Below the pieces are notes generated by a model, which saw only the letters and a list, made by a program, of their open reading frames with translations, was not told where the DNA came from and searched no databases. Below are positions 36,272-45,567 of a stretch of 64,000 bases of DNA, piece after piece. The position numbers were made by a program, and so were the translations under genes. Origin of the DNA: Shewanella livingstonensis. Its GTDB lineage: Bacteria; Pseudomonadota; Gammaproteobacteria; Enterobacterales; Shewanellaceae. The stretch is taken from assembly GCF_003855395.1 (NCBI RefSeq), contig NZ_CP034015.1, forward strand, positions 3,544,001 through 3,608,000, written 5' to 3'. How positions within the stretch are numbered: the stretch's first letter is position 1; the number at the start of each line of letters is the position of its first letter.

Positions 36272-37291
36272 ATGAAAAAATCGATCAACACTTTTACGCA
36301 TCCATTAAAGTCAATGGCTAAACTAGCGGCTATAGCTTCAATTCTCGCAGCGAGCTTTAATGTTTTTGCTGAACCAGTAGAAATTAAATTTTCACATGTT
36401 GTAGCAGAGAATACGCCTAAAGGACAAATGGCACTGAAATTTAAAGAATTAATTGAAAAGCGTTTACCGGGTGAATACGTTGTTAACGTATTCCCTAACT
36501 CACAGTTATTTGGGGATAACAATGAGCTAGCGGCATTACTATTAAACGATGTGCAATTTGTTGCACCATCATTATCTAAATTTGAGCGTTTCACCAAAAA
36601 ACTACAGATTTTTGATTTACCTTTCTTATTCGAAGATATGGCCGCCGTTGATCGTTTTCAACAATCAGACTCAGGTCAAAAATTGTTAAACGCAATGAAC
36701 CGTAAAGGTTTGATCGGTCTAGGTTATCTTCACAATGGTATGAAGCAGTTTTCAGCAAATGATCCGCTATCGTTACCAAAAGATGCTAAAGGCAAAAAGT
36801 TCCGTATTATGGCTTCTGATGTTATTGCCGCTCAGTTTGATGCTGTAGGTGCTATTCCCGTTAAAAAGCCCTTCTCTGAAGTGTTTACTCTGCTACAAAC
36901 CCGTGCAATTGATGGTCAAGAAAATACGTGGTCCAATACCTACTCCATGAAGTTCTATGAGGTGCAAAGTCACATCACTGAAAGTAATCATGGTGTTTTA
37001 GATTATATGGTCGTGACATCAAATACCTTCTGGAAAGGCCTACCAGCAGATAAGCGCGTCATCTTTAAGTCATCACTGGATGAAGCTATTGCTCTTGGTA
37101 ACAAAATCGCTTCAGAAAAAGATAATGAAGATAAACAAGCGATTATTGATTCTAAGCGTTCTGAGTTAGTCACATTAACACCTGCTGCACGCCAGCAATG
37201 GGTTAACGTTATGAAACCGGTTTGGGCTAAGTTTGAAGACCAAATTGGAAAAGACATGATTGAAGCCGCTGTAGCTGCCAACACTAAATAG
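36272..37291 (+). CDS. dctP: TRAP transporter substrate-binding protein DctP
   Basis: A periplasmic receptor for C4-dicarboxylates such as succinate, fumarate or malate. The signal peptide covers about residues 1-33 (cut near VFA). The mature protein has IKFSHVVAENTPKGQMALKF, FGDNNELAALLLNDVQF, the loop KKFRIMASDVIAAQFDAVGAIPVKKPFSEVFTLLQTRAIDGQENTWSN with the carboxylate-binding arginine expected in the FRIM segment, and 339 residues in all, usual for DctP. It heads the dctPQM operon behind a sigma-54 promoter. The dicarboxylate assignment rests on family resemblance and on the adjacent DctBD-like pair. Confidence 0.93.
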   Translation: MKKSINTFTHPLKSMAKLAAIASILAASFNVFAEPVEIKFSHVVAENTPKGQMALKFKELIEKRLPGEYVVNVFPNSQLFGDNNELAALLLNDVQFVAPSLSKFERFTKKLQIFDLPFLFEDMAAVDRFQQSDSGQKLLNAMNRKGLIGLGYLHNGMKQFSANDPLSLPKDAKGKKFRIMASDVIAAQFDAVGAIPVKKPFSEVFTLLQTRAIDGQENTWSNTYSMKFYEVQSHITESNHGVLDYMVVTSNTFWKGLPADKRVIFKSSLDEAIALGNKIASEKDNEDKQAIIDSKRSELVTLTPAARQQWVNVMKPVWAKFEDQIGKDMIEAAVAANTK

Positions 37292-37363
37292 TCTCAATAC
37301 TTGATGTGGTACTGAATACATCTTTGCATCAGTACCACCCTTTTTTATTCAAGGAGTATGACC

Positions 37364-38017
37364 GTGATTTCAAGACTATTTGGTTATTTTGAAGAAGGGT
37401 TTCTTAATCTTTTAATTACATTAATGACATTGCTCGTTTTTGGCGAAGTTATTGCCCGTTTCTTTTTCAATACCGGTTTTTTATGGATCCAAGAGTTAAC
37501 ACTAACCCTTTGTGGTTGGTTTGTACTGTTTGGTATGTCTTATGGTGTAAAAGTTGGAGCACATATTGGCGTTGACGCCTTTGTGTCTAAGTTGTCGGGC
37601 AAGCCACAAAAAGCTGTAGCTATCTTTGCATGCCTTTGTTGTATTATTTACTGTGGCATGTTTTTAAAAGGAGCTTGGGACTACCTCAGTCAAATGTACC
37701 AAATTGGTATTCCAATGGAAGATATCAACTTCCCAGCTTGGTTTCTTCATCAATTAGACCCAGATTTTGCGTGGGAAACATTACGTATCGATATCGAAGA
37801 CGGCGCTGTACCTATCTGGTTATCTCAAAGTATTTTAATTATCGGATTTTCAATGCTGACTTGGCGTTTTATAGAGTTGTTTATCGCCATATTAAAAAAC
37901 CAAGCTGTTGGTTTTCAATTGGCCGATGAAGCTAAAGACAGCATGCATTTAATCGATGAAGCTGCGCTATCCACATCATCAGAACAACAAGAAAAAAATG
38001 ATAAGGACGCGAAATAA
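37364..38017 (+). CDS. dctQ: TRAP transporter small permease DctQ
   Basis: A four-helix inner-membrane subunit. The start is placed at GTG 37364 (MISRLFGYFEEGFLN) because AAGGAG at 37351-37356 is 7 nt upstream; the in-frame ATG at 37358 is only 1 nt from it. The family pattern is seen in LLVFGEVIARFFFNTGFLWIQELTLTLCGWFVLFGMSYGVKVGAHIGVDAF. The loop between helices 3 and 4 is longer than in many DctQ proteins (IPMEDINFPAWFLHQLDPDFAWETL), and a hydrophilic tail of about 35 residues ends the protein. Its stop overlaps the start of dctM by 1 nt. Confidence 0.92.
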   Translation: MISRLFGYFEEGFLNLLITLMTLLVFGEVIARFFFNTGFLWIQELTLTLCGWFVLFGMSYGVKVGAHIGVDAFVSKLSGKPQKAVAIFACLCCIIYCGMFLKGAWDYLSQMYQIGIPMEDINFPAWFLHQLDPDFAWETLRIDIEDGAVPIWLSQSILIIGFSMLTWRFIELFIAILKNQAVGFQLADEAKDSMHLIDEAALSTSSEQQEKNDKDAK

Positions 38018-39414
38018 TGACTATAGCAACACTCTTTATCGCTTTGTTTATTTGCATGATGATTGGTATGCCTATTGCTATTGCACTCGGTTTTTCAAGC
38101 ATGCTAACTATTTTGTTATTTTCAAATGATTCACTCGCCTCAATTGTATTAAAACTGTATGAGTCAACCTCAGAACATTACACTTTGTTAGCTATCCCAT
38201 TCTTTATTTTATCATCGGCATTTTTGTCTACTGGTGGTGTAGCGCGGCGTATTATTGACTTTGCAATGGACAGTGTAGGTCATATACGTGGTGGACTGGC
38301 TATGGCATCGGTTATGGCTTGTATGCTATTTGCCGCGGTGTCAGGCTCGTCGCCTGCCACGGTTGCAGCCATTGGTTCAATTGTTATTGTTGGCATGGTA
38401 CGCGCTGGATATCCTGAAAAATTTGCTGCTGGGGTTATTACTACCTCAGGCACATTAGGTATTTTGATCCCACCTTCAATTGTCATGCTGGTTTACGCAG
38501 CGGCAACTGAAGTGTCTGCTGCTAGAATGTTTATGGCAGGTCTGATACCAGGATTAATGATGGGCTGTATTTTAATGCTGGCCATCTACATTGTAGCTCG
38601 AATTAAAAAACTACCTTCACGCCCTTTTCCAGGTGTTAAAGCACTGGCAATATCAAGTGCTAAAGCAATGGGTGGATTAGCACTCATTCTAATAGTACTA
38701 GGTTCAATCTACGGTGGTGTTGCCAGTCCAACTGAAGCTGCGGCCGTGGCTTGTGTGTATGCTTACTTTATTGCTGTATTTGGTTATCGCGATATTGGGC
38801 CACTTAAAAATGTTGCTTGGCGAAATCAACAAGAGTCTTTAATCGGTGCCTCATTTCGAAACATCGGCTACATGCTACTTGCTGTCATTAAAACACCTAC
38901 CGACAAAGACATACGTCATGTGGTACGCGACGGCGCTAAAGTCAGCATCATGCTGTTATTCATCATTGCAAATGCAATGTTGTTTGCACACGTGCTAACC
39001 ACTGAGCGAATTCCACATATTATTGCTGAAGCCATTGTCGGGTTAGGTTTGCCAGCCTGGGGATTTTTGATCATTGTTAACTTACTGTTGTTAGCCGCTG
39101 GTAACTTTATGGAGCCCTCAGCGATTTTACTTATTATGGCGCCTATTCTGTTCCCTATAGCAACGCAACTTGGTATAGATCCTATTCACTTAGGGATCAT
39201 TATGGTAGTTAACATGGAGATCGGAATGCTCACCCCCCCCGTAGGACTCAATCTCTTTGTCACCGCGGGTATAACAGGTAAGAGCATGGGATGGGTTATA
39301 CAATCATGTCTACCTTGGCTAGTATTGTTACTTGGCTTCTTGATGTTGATTACTTACATTCCGCAAATTTCTCTATTTTTACCAGAATATATAGACAAAT
39401 TAAACGGCTACTAG
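38017..39414 (+). CDS. dctM: TRAP transporter large permease DctM
   Basis: A 465-residue multi-helix sodium-coupled permease. Characteristic stretches are GMPIAIALGFSSML, FAAVSGSSPATVAAIGSIVIVGM, TTSGTLGILIPPSIVMLVYA, SPTEAAAVACVYA and the C-terminal NMEIGMLTPPVGLNLFV. It is translated in overlap with dctQ and followed by a strong terminator, so dctPQM is a closed operon. A segment of about 50 residues (GYRDIGPLKNVAWRNQQESLIGASFRNIGYMLL) between helices is longer than in many family members. Confidence 0.94.
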   Translation: MTIATLFIALFICMMIGMPIAIALGFSSMLTILLFSNDSLASIVLKLYESTSEHYTLLAIPFFILSSAFLSTGGVARRIIDFAMDSVGHIRGGLAMASVMACMLFAAVSGSSPATVAAIGSIVIVGMVRAGYPEKFAAGVITTSGTLGILIPPSIVMLVYAAATEVSAARMFMAGLIPGLMMGCILMLAIYIVARIKKLPSRPFPGVKALAISSAKAMGGLALILIVLGSIYGGVASPTEAAAVACVYAYFIAVFGYRDIGPLKNVAWRNQQESLIGASFRNIGYMLLAVIKTPTDKDIRHVVRDGAKVSIMLLFIIANAMLFAHVLTTERIPHIIAEAIVGLGLPAWGFLIIVNLLLLAAGNFMEPSAILLIMAPILFPIATQLGIDPIHLGIIMVVNMEIGMLTPPVGLNLFVTAGITGKSMGWVIQSCLPWLVLLLGFLMLITYIPQISLFLPEYIDKLNGY

Positions 39415-39434
39415 CTTGATAATTCGCGTATTAT

Positions 39435-39470
39435 AGGCGAGCCTTAATTTATATTAAGGCTCGCCTTTTT
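39435..39470 (+). terminator. Terminator of dctPQM
   Basis: A perfect 14-bp stem (39435-39448 with 39453-39466), 4-nt loop, then five Ts. It separates dctPQM from dctBD. Confidence 0.93.
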
Positions 39471-39511
39471 ATTGATGACCCCAAATAACTATAACCCATT
39501 GGGAATACGTA

Positions 39512-41308
39512 ATGCTTTCATTTTCGACTATCAAAAAACGTAATATTTTAGTGAGCCTCATGCTCATTATCGGGTTATTAATTACCCTTAAAGTTACTTA
39601 TTGGTATTTGCTTGAACAAGGCACAAAGACAATTGCTGAACAATCTGAAAAGCAAATCAATGAACTGGTTATTTTTATTGATAATGCACTGTCACATTAC
39701 GAAAATATTCCCGCAGTGCTCGCACAAAACCCCATATTAGAGCAGGGGCTGCTTAATCAACAAAGCCCTCAAACCATTAAAAAGCTTAATGCTTATCTAT
39801 CTGAATTACAGCAAGTCACAGAATCATCCGATATTTATCTTACCGATGCGCTCGGAGTCGCTATTGCTGCCAGCAATTGGAACGAGCCAAACTCTTTTAT
39901 TAATCATGACTATTCATTTAGGCCCTATTTTATCGATGCCATATCAGGTAAATCGGGACGATATTATGCTGTCGGCACCTCATCGAATAAGCGCGGTTTC
40001 TACTTTGCAAATCCGGTCTATCATAAAGGTGTCGTCTTAGGCGTTGTGGTAGTAAAAGTTGATATTAGCTTGATTGAACAACAAAGTAGTGGCATTGCCA
40101 TTGCTAGCCAATACGAGTTTATGATCAGCGACCCTGACAATATCGTGTTTCTTTCAAGCATCAATAGTTGGCGATTTAATTCATTAACACCACTGACACA
40201 AGCTAAACGCTTTGCACTAAATTCATCAAAACGCTATGCCAGTAGACCTATTGGTGAACTTAGCGTTACCCCCCGCTTTACACTTGGTGATTCAAATACA
40301 ACTCAGGTATACCAAATTTCATCATTTGAAGGTCAAGCAAAATACCTTCAACGTCACCAGCTGATGCCTAATGCTAACTGGAACGTCCATATTCTTGCAC
40401 CAATGAAACCCTTATATGAATCGTTACCGCCTATTTTGCTATTGGCGGCCACGCTATATTTACTCTTGGCATTATTCATACTCTACAACATTGAACGCCG
40501 TAAAAATTTACATAGAATGCGCCAAGCACAAAATCAACTAGAACAACGAGTAAAGGAGCGTACTTTAGAGTTAGTGCAGGCCAATACTCAATTAAAAGAT
40601 ACTCAAGACGAACTCATCCAAGCAGCAAAGCTTACGGTTATAGGCAGCTTGTCTGCCAGCATTAACCACGAACTTAATCAACCACTGGCAGCGCTAAGAA
40701 GTTACGCCCAAAATACCCAGACATTTATTGGTCGTAACATGATTGATGACGCCAGTAATAACATCAAAATCATGATTGAACTGACAGACAGATTAGCTGA
40801 TATAATTGGTCAATTTAAGAGTTTTACCCGTAAGTCTCAGGGCAAAGACAATGCCACTGAAATCAATCAATCGATTGAGCAAGCTTTAACTATCGTTCAA
40901 CCTGAAATAGATAAGCAAGGCATTAAATTATCACTGCAACTTCTACAAGGGAAATGTCAAATATGGGGCGATAGCGTCCGATTGCAACAAGTACTGGTTA
41001 ACCTTATTAGCAACGCCATCGTCGCCATGCAACAATCCACACAGCGACAATTACGAATAGAAGTCTATTGCGACCACAAAGTAAACATCAGCATCCAAGA
41101 CAGTGGTCCAGGTGTAAGAGAAAGCCAAATGAGCAAAATTTTTGAACCCTACTACACCACCAGTGAACGTCAAGGTCTGGGATTAGGGCTATCTATCTCG
41201 CAGCGGATTATAGAATCAATGCAAGGTTCTATTACCGTTGAAAATGCCCTCCAAGGTGGTGCTATTTTTCATATTATTTTGCCGCTTTATTTACGCGAGG
41301 AAGTGTAA
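39512..41308 (+). CDS. dctB: C4-dicarboxylate sensor histidine kinase DctB-like
   Basis: A 598-residue membrane kinase. Helices at about 12-32 and 307-327 enclose a periplasmic double-Cache-type sensor. A coiled coil (QNQLEQRVKERTLELVQANTQLKDTQDEL) leads into the dimerisation domain GSLSASINHELNQPLAALRSYAQN with phospho-accepting H386. The ATPase domain has LVNLISNAIVAMQQ, DSGPGVRE and GLGLGLSISQRIIESMQG. This layout and H-box are those of DctB. It is expected to phosphorylate the next gene's product, 2 bp downstream. A separate promoter is likely because of the preceding terminator. Confidence 0.92.
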   Translation: MLSFSTIKKRNILVSLMLIIGLLITLKVTYWYLLEQGTKTIAEQSEKQINELVIFIDNALSHYENIPAVLAQNPILEQGLLNQQSPQTIKKLNAYLSELQQVTESSDIYLTDALGVAIAASNWNEPNSFINHDYSFRPYFIDAISGKSGRYYAVGTSSNKRGFYFANPVYHKGVVLGVVVVKVDISLIEQQSSGIAIASQYEFMISDPDNIVFLSSINSWRFNSLTPLTQAKRFALNSSKRYASRPIGELSVTPRFTLGDSNTTQVYQISSFEGQAKYLQRHQLMPNANWNVHILAPMKPLYESLPPILLLAATLYLLLALFILYNIERRKNLHRMRQAQNQLEQRVKERTLELVQANTQLKDTQDELIQAAKLTVIGSLSASINHELNQPLAALRSYAQNTQTFIGRNMIDDASNNIKIMIELTDRLADIIGQFKSFTRKSQGKDNATEINQSIEQALTIVQPEIDKQGIKLSLQLLQGKCQIWGDSVRLQQVLVNLISNAIVAMQQSTQRQLRIEVYCDHKVNISIQDSGPGVRESQMSKIFEPYYTTSERQGLGLGLSISQRIIESMQGSITVENALQGGAIFHIILPLYLREEV

Positions 41309-41310
41309 AC

Positions 41311-42684
41311 GTGAATCAAATACAAGACATCAACGAGTATCAAGTCATTATTGTTGATGATGAACCTCACATAGGCATCGTATTACAGCAATTATTTAAA
41401 CTCGAAAACATTAGCGCCTTAGCCACCACAGACCCGCAATCCATCGCGAGTCACATTACGGCTAACTGGCCTGGCATCGTGATTTCAGATGTTAATATGC
41501 CACAACTTGATGGCCTGAGTTTATTGCAACAACTGAAACAACAAGACAATGACTTACCGGTGGTGCTGTTAACAGGTTTTGGTGACATTGCCATGGCCGT
41601 AGACGCACTAAAAAAGGGCGCTTATGACTTTATTGAAAAACCATTCAATAACGAACATATACTTGATGTCACCAAACGTGCATTAGATAAGCGTGCGCTC
41701 ACACTAGAAAACCGTAAGCTTAAACGTGAACTTGAATCGCACATTGCCCCTGGCCCACGTATTCTAGGAAGCAGTCCTAGCATAATGAAAATGCGTCACA
41801 TTATCGACCAAGTAATAGATGCACCAGCCGATATTATGATTGAAGGGGAAACCGGAGCAGGTAAAGAGTTAGTCGCCCGTTATCTGCATGACCATAGTTA
41901 TCGAAATAAAGCTAATTTTGTTGCTATTAATTGCGGTGCCATTCCTGAGAATCTTATAGAAAGCGAACTCTTTGGTGCTGAATCAGGTGCTTTTACGGGG
42001 ATAGATAAACGTCGGATTGGCAAATTTGAATACGCTAATGGCGGCACACTACTCCTAGATGAAATAGAAAGCACTCCAATGGCGTTACAGGTTAAATTAC
42101 TGCGTGTGTTAGAAGACCGAAAAGTAGAACGATTAGGTTCAAATACACCTATTAATTTAGACATAAGAGTCATTGCAGCGACAAAATTAAACTTACAACA
42201 GTTGTGTGAACAAGGAAAATTTAGACAAGATTTACTGTATCGTCTTAACTTAGTCACTATTGTTATCCCGCCGCTAAGAGATCGCCGAGAAGATATCCCG
42301 CTATTATTTTTACACTTTGCCAGAATTGCATCGGCTCGTTATCATAAAGCCCTTATAGCCTTAAATACACACCAAACCATGGTGCTAACTGCCCATGATT
42401 GGCCTGGCAATGTACGTGAATTACGCAACTTAGCTGAACGTTATGTACTACTTGGCGCTGAGGCTGCTTTTGCAGGTAACTTAGATAACCATACAACGAT
42501 ACAAGCGAGTATGTCACTGCAACAACGAGTTGAATTTTTTGAGCGCATGCTGATCGAAGAAGCATTAAGTCATAATAAAGGCAGCATAAAATTGACCATG
42601 GAACAGCTCGAGTTACCTCGTAAAACTTTGTATGACAAAATGCGTAAATTCGATTTAGACCGCAAACAATTTATCGAGAATTAA
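41311..42684 (+). CDS. dctD: Sigma-54-dependent response regulator DctD-like
   Basis: A 457-residue NtrC-class activator starting at GTG with GAGGAAG upstream. The receiver domain has phosphoacceptor D60 in ISDVNMPQLDGLSLL. The AAA+ domain has Walker A GETGAGKE, the sigma-54 contact loop ESGAFTGIDKRR (GAFTGI, where the consensus is GAFTGA), GGTLLLDEIESTP and FRQDLLYRLN. The C-terminal Fis-type HTH is KGSIKLTMEQLELPRKTLYDKMRKF. It should activate the dctP sigma-54 promoter from the inverted repeats at 36032-36085. It lies directly behind its kinase gene. Confidence 0.93.
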   Translation: MNQIQDINEYQVIIVDDEPHIGIVLQQLFKLENISALATTDPQSIASHITANWPGIVISDVNMPQLDGLSLLQQLKQQDNDLPVVLLTGFGDIAMAVDALKKGAYDFIEKPFNNEHILDVTKRALDKRALTLENRKLKRELESHIAPGPRILGSSPSIMKMRHIIDQVIDAPADIMIEGETGAGKELVARYLHDHSYRNKANFVAINCGAIPENLIESELFGAESGAFTGIDKRRIGKFEYANGGTLLLDEIESTPMALQVKLLRVLEDRKVERLGSNTPINLDIRVIAATKLNLQQLCEQGKFRQDLLYRLNLVTIVIPPLRDRREDIPLLFLHFARIASARYHKALIALNTHQTMVLTAHDWPGNVRELRNLAERYVLLGAEAAFAGNLDNHTTIQASMSLQQRVEFFERMLIEEALSHNKGSIKLTMEQLELPRKTLYDKMRKFDLDRKQFIEN

Positions 42685-42740
42685 TTTTTTGAACGTTAAT
42701 TTTGGTAAAGTTAATTGCTTGAATATTAATTTACCGAAAA

Positions 42741-43976
42741 CTAGTTTAACGCGGATACATCAATTGCATGTTGTTGATGTATCCCTAAGCGCCAAATAGC
42801 CACTAACAACAGCGACAAAAGACTCAACGAACCCACGACCACCCCATTCCACTCAGCTTCATGCCAAAATAACATTAAATAAGGTCCGCCTAACGATGCG
42901 CCAAGATAATAGCAGCATAAATACAGCGACGTAGCCTTAGCACGATGACTGGTTGCACGAATAGCCACAAACGAATTACAACAACTATGGGTTAAGAAAA
43001 AACCACAAGCGCTGATCAAAAAGCCAACAACAATAGCAGCCAATGTATCTACCAAGGTCAACAAGGTACCAGCGACCATTAAACATAATGCCACTCTAAA
43101 TAATGGCATTGAACCATAGCGCATTATCCACTTCGCCGACAAATAAGAGGCAAAGGTACCGCTTGAATAACATAAAAAAATCAAGGTTGCATTAAAACGA
43201 CTCAAGCCATAGGGCTCTGCCATAATATGTAACTGAATAAAGCTAAACTGATTAACCATCATCATAAATGCTAAACCACCAATCGCATAAGCTAGGCGCA
43301 TTTGCGAGTCAGACAGATGGAACATAAAGCCATCAATGTCTTGCTTTACTTTACGCAATAAAGACACTTTTTGCTTAATAATGGTTGGTTTGATTTCTTT
43401 GCGTGGTAATAAATAGGTAACCCAAGCCACACCAGCTAACGTCACCATAAACACTAAGCCCATAGATAATTGCCACGATAAGTTTTGCGCCATTAAACCA
43501 CCAAAAATTCGTCCAGCAATTCCCCCCAGACTATTGGCCATAATGTATACAGCAGCAGCTTTTAATATAAAAGCAGGAGCCAGCTGTTCTTTAAAATACG
43601 CCATCGAAATCGCAGGTACCGCTGCTAACAAAATACCCTGCAGTAAACGTACCATCAGCAAATCATCAAACGTGTTGGCAAAGATTAGTAAAATATTCGA
43701 TGCAGCTAGCAACCATAAACTCACAACAATAGGCGCTAACCGCCCTATTCGGTCAGATAATACTGCATAAAAAAGCAATGAAAATGCTAAGGAAAAACTG
43801 GTAACAGATAATACCAACGTAGCTTGGGCACCAGACACAGCAAAATGCTCGGCAATCGACGGTAACATGCCTTGTACTGTGTACAAATTAATGTAAATCA
43901 CCATAGAAGCGATACACAAAGCCCAAATTAAACGAGTTTGCGCATGCGAACGATAACTCGGGGTCAACTCTGTCAT
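42741..43976 (-). CDS. MFS transporter, YnfM-like
   Basis: A 12-helix major facilitator of about 411 residues. Recognisable are the N-terminal MVIYINLYTVQGMLPSIAEHFAVS, the loop 2-3 motif AVLSDRIGRLAPIVVSLW, the MVRLLQGILLAAVPAISMAYFKEQ helix and NSLGGIAGRIFGGLMA. These resemble the YnfM/arabinose-efflux-type group. The start is placed at 43976 (MTELTPSYR); the open frame extends to 44003 through a 9-bp repeat. The substrate is unknown. It converges with dctD. Confidence 0.85.
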   Translation of the reverse strand: MTELTPSYRSHAQTRLIWALCIASMVIYINLYTVQGMLPSIAEHFAVSGAQATLVLSVTSFSLAFSLLFYAVLSDRIGRLAPIVVSLWLLAASNILLIFANTFDDLLMVRLLQGILLAAVPAISMAYFKEQLAPAFILKAAAVYIMANSLGGIAGRIFGGLMAQNLSWQLSMGLVFMVTLAGVAWVTYLLPRKEIKPTIIKQKVSLLRKVKQDIDGFMFHLSDSQMRLAYAIGGLAFMMMVNQFSFIQLHIMAEPYGLSRFNATLIFLCYSSGTFASYLSAKWIMRYGSMPLFRVALCLMVAGTLLTLVDTLAAIVVGFLISACGFFLTHSCCNSFVAIRATSHRAKATSLYLCCYYLGASLGGPYLMLFWHEAEWNGVVVGSLSLLSLLLVAIWRLGIHQQHAIDVSALN

Positions 43977-44028
43977 AAACAACCTAAACAACCTAAACAA
44001 CATATTAAGCTAGGGGAAAATATTACAA

Positions 44029-44056
44029 CCCGCCATGTAAAGTAATCAATGGCGGG
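44029..44056 (-). terminator. Possible terminator of the tesB-ybaY operon
   Basis: An 8-bp GC-rich stem (44029-44036 with 44049-44056) with a 12-nt loop, followed on the minus strand by a weak T-rich stretch. Confidence 0.55.
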
Positions 44057-44088
44057 GGTAAGAGTTTGTGAGCTAGATGACGAAGTGG

Positions 44089-44490
44089 CTATTGAACGCG
44101 CTTCATTAGCACTTGAGTGGTAAATTGACCGTTATTGATCACACGAAACTTATCATAGGTTTGAAATATGGCATTACCTTGATAGGTGATCATTGCCACT
44201 ACACCATAATCCACGCCACTATTAATGAGCTTTGCAGGTAAGGTAAATTTAAACGGCACAGGTGCTCTGGCAATATCAAAGTTCTTTTGAGAAATAATTG
44301 CGCCAGGCGTATTGAAATCAATTAATGCAATATTGATTTTACACCCTTGAGGCAAAGCAATCTTCTCTGAATAACCTGCATAACCGTTTACAATAACCGG
44401 TTTTTCAGGCTCAATCGTCACACAACCATTGAGCATGATAGCAGTCAAAGCCACTGCTGCGAATTGTATCCCTTTCTTAATTACAATCAT
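44089..44490 (-). CDS. YbaY-family lipoprotein
   Basis: A 133-residue lipoprotein: a positive N-terminus, hydrophobic stretch and lipobox LNGC with the acylated cysteine at residue 23. The mature part has the beta-sandwich pattern of YbaY, KINIALIDFNTPGAIISQKNFD and VPFKFTLPAKLINSGVDYGVVAMITYQGNAIFQT. It lies 9 bp behind tesB; the same tesB-ybaY neighbourhood is known in enterobacteria (recalled, not checked here). Function unknown, probably envelope. Confidence 0.85.
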   Translation of the reverse strand: MIVIKKGIQFAAVALTAIMLNGCVTIEPEKPVIVNGYAGYSEKIALPQGCKINIALIDFNTPGAIISQKNFDIARAPVPFKFTLPAKLINSGVDYGVVAMITYQGNAIFQTYDKFRVINNGQFTTQVLMKRVQ

Positions 44491-44499
44491 TTTAGCATC

Positions 44500-45360
44500 C
44501 TACTTGGTCATTCTAAGTAAACCTTCTTGCGTGGCAGAAGCCACAAGACGTCCTTGCTGGTCAAAAAACTGTCCTTTAACAAATCCTCTTCCGCCGCCTG
44601 CATTAGGGCTATCAATACAGTAAAGTAACCATTCGCCCATGTTAAATGGACGATGGAACCACATTGCATGGTCAATAGTAGCCATACGCATGCCTGGTGT
44701 TAAAAAAGACACACCGTGTGGCTGAGTGGCTGTGGCTAAAAAGTTAAAATCCGATGCATAAGCCAGTAAATATTCTTGAATACTGTGATCCGATGGTATT
44801 TGCCCATTGGCACGTAACCATACATAGCTTTTAGGCTCTGTAGTACTTGGCGTAATAGGATGTACTGGGTTAACTAAACGCATTTCAATTGGAGAATCTG
44901 CCATAAATTTTTCAAGCATTTTCGCAGGGACTTTATCACGCATCGTCATCGCGAGTTCTTGCTGATTTAGTAAACCTTCAGGTCCTGGTACCTCTGGCAT
45001 CACATCTTGATGCTCAAAGCCTTGTTCAACACTTTGGAATGAACAGGTCATATAAAAAATCGGCCGACCTTTCTGAATAGCTTTAACTCTGCGCGCACTA
45101 AAACTGCCGCCATCACGCATATTTTCAACATCATAAATTATCGGTAACTTTTCATCTCCCGCACGTAGGAAGTATGAATGTAAAGAATGTACATGACGGT
45201 CTTCACTAACCGTTTGTTTTGCAGCACTTAACGCTTGTCCCATCACTTGGCCACCAAACACATGCCCAAAGCCTAAATCTTGGCTTTGACCACGAAACAA
45301 ACCTAGCTCAATTTTCTCAAGTGACAATAATGACAATAAATCGTTTAATACCTGACTCAT
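44500..45360 (-). CDS. tesB: Acyl-CoA thioesterase II
   Basis: It hydrolyses acyl-CoA to free fatty acid and CoA in the cytoplasm. A double hot-dog protein of 286 residues, usual for TesB, with LFRGQSQDLGFGHVFGGQVMGQAL and LHSYFLRAGDEKLPIIYDVE in the first half, and LAYASDFNFLATATQ, IDHAMWFHRPFNMGEWLLY and GRLVASATQEGLLR in the second. The catalytic aspartate lies in the ASDFNFL segment. It is cotranscribed with the YbaY-like lipoprotein gene and divergent from menA. Confidence 0.94.
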   Translation of the reverse strand: MSQVLNDLLSLLSLEKIELGLFRGQSQDLGFGHVFGGQVMGQALSAAKQTVSEDRHVHSLHSYFLRAGDEKLPIIYDVENMRDGGSFSARRVKAIQKGRPIFYMTCSFQSVEQGFEHQDVMPEVPGPEGLLNQQELAMTMRDKVPAKMLEKFMADSPIEMRLVNPVHPITPSTTEPKSYVWLRANGQIPSDHSIQEYLLAYASDFNFLATATQPHGVSFLTPGMRMATIDHAMWFHRPFNMGEWLLYCIDSPNAGGGRGFVKGQFFDQQGRLVASATQEGLLRMTK

Positions 45361-45567
45361 AATACCTTCTCTACAACATGGATTAACGTTAAGGTTACCT
45401 TAGTTAAGCTGATGTTTTCTAGCTTATTCTATGGTAATTACTGAATTTCAGTTATCTAATGACAAATCGCAAAAGAGTGATGTAACGCAAGGATTCATAT
45501 CTGCAGCCTAATTGAATATTTGGTATGCTATTAGACATGACTAATCAACACTGCGTCTCACAATATT

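Noticed and set aside
42690..42736. AT-rich inverted repeat after dctD as a terminator
   Set aside because: The stem has a bulge, few GC pairs and a long unpaired loop; too weak to call.
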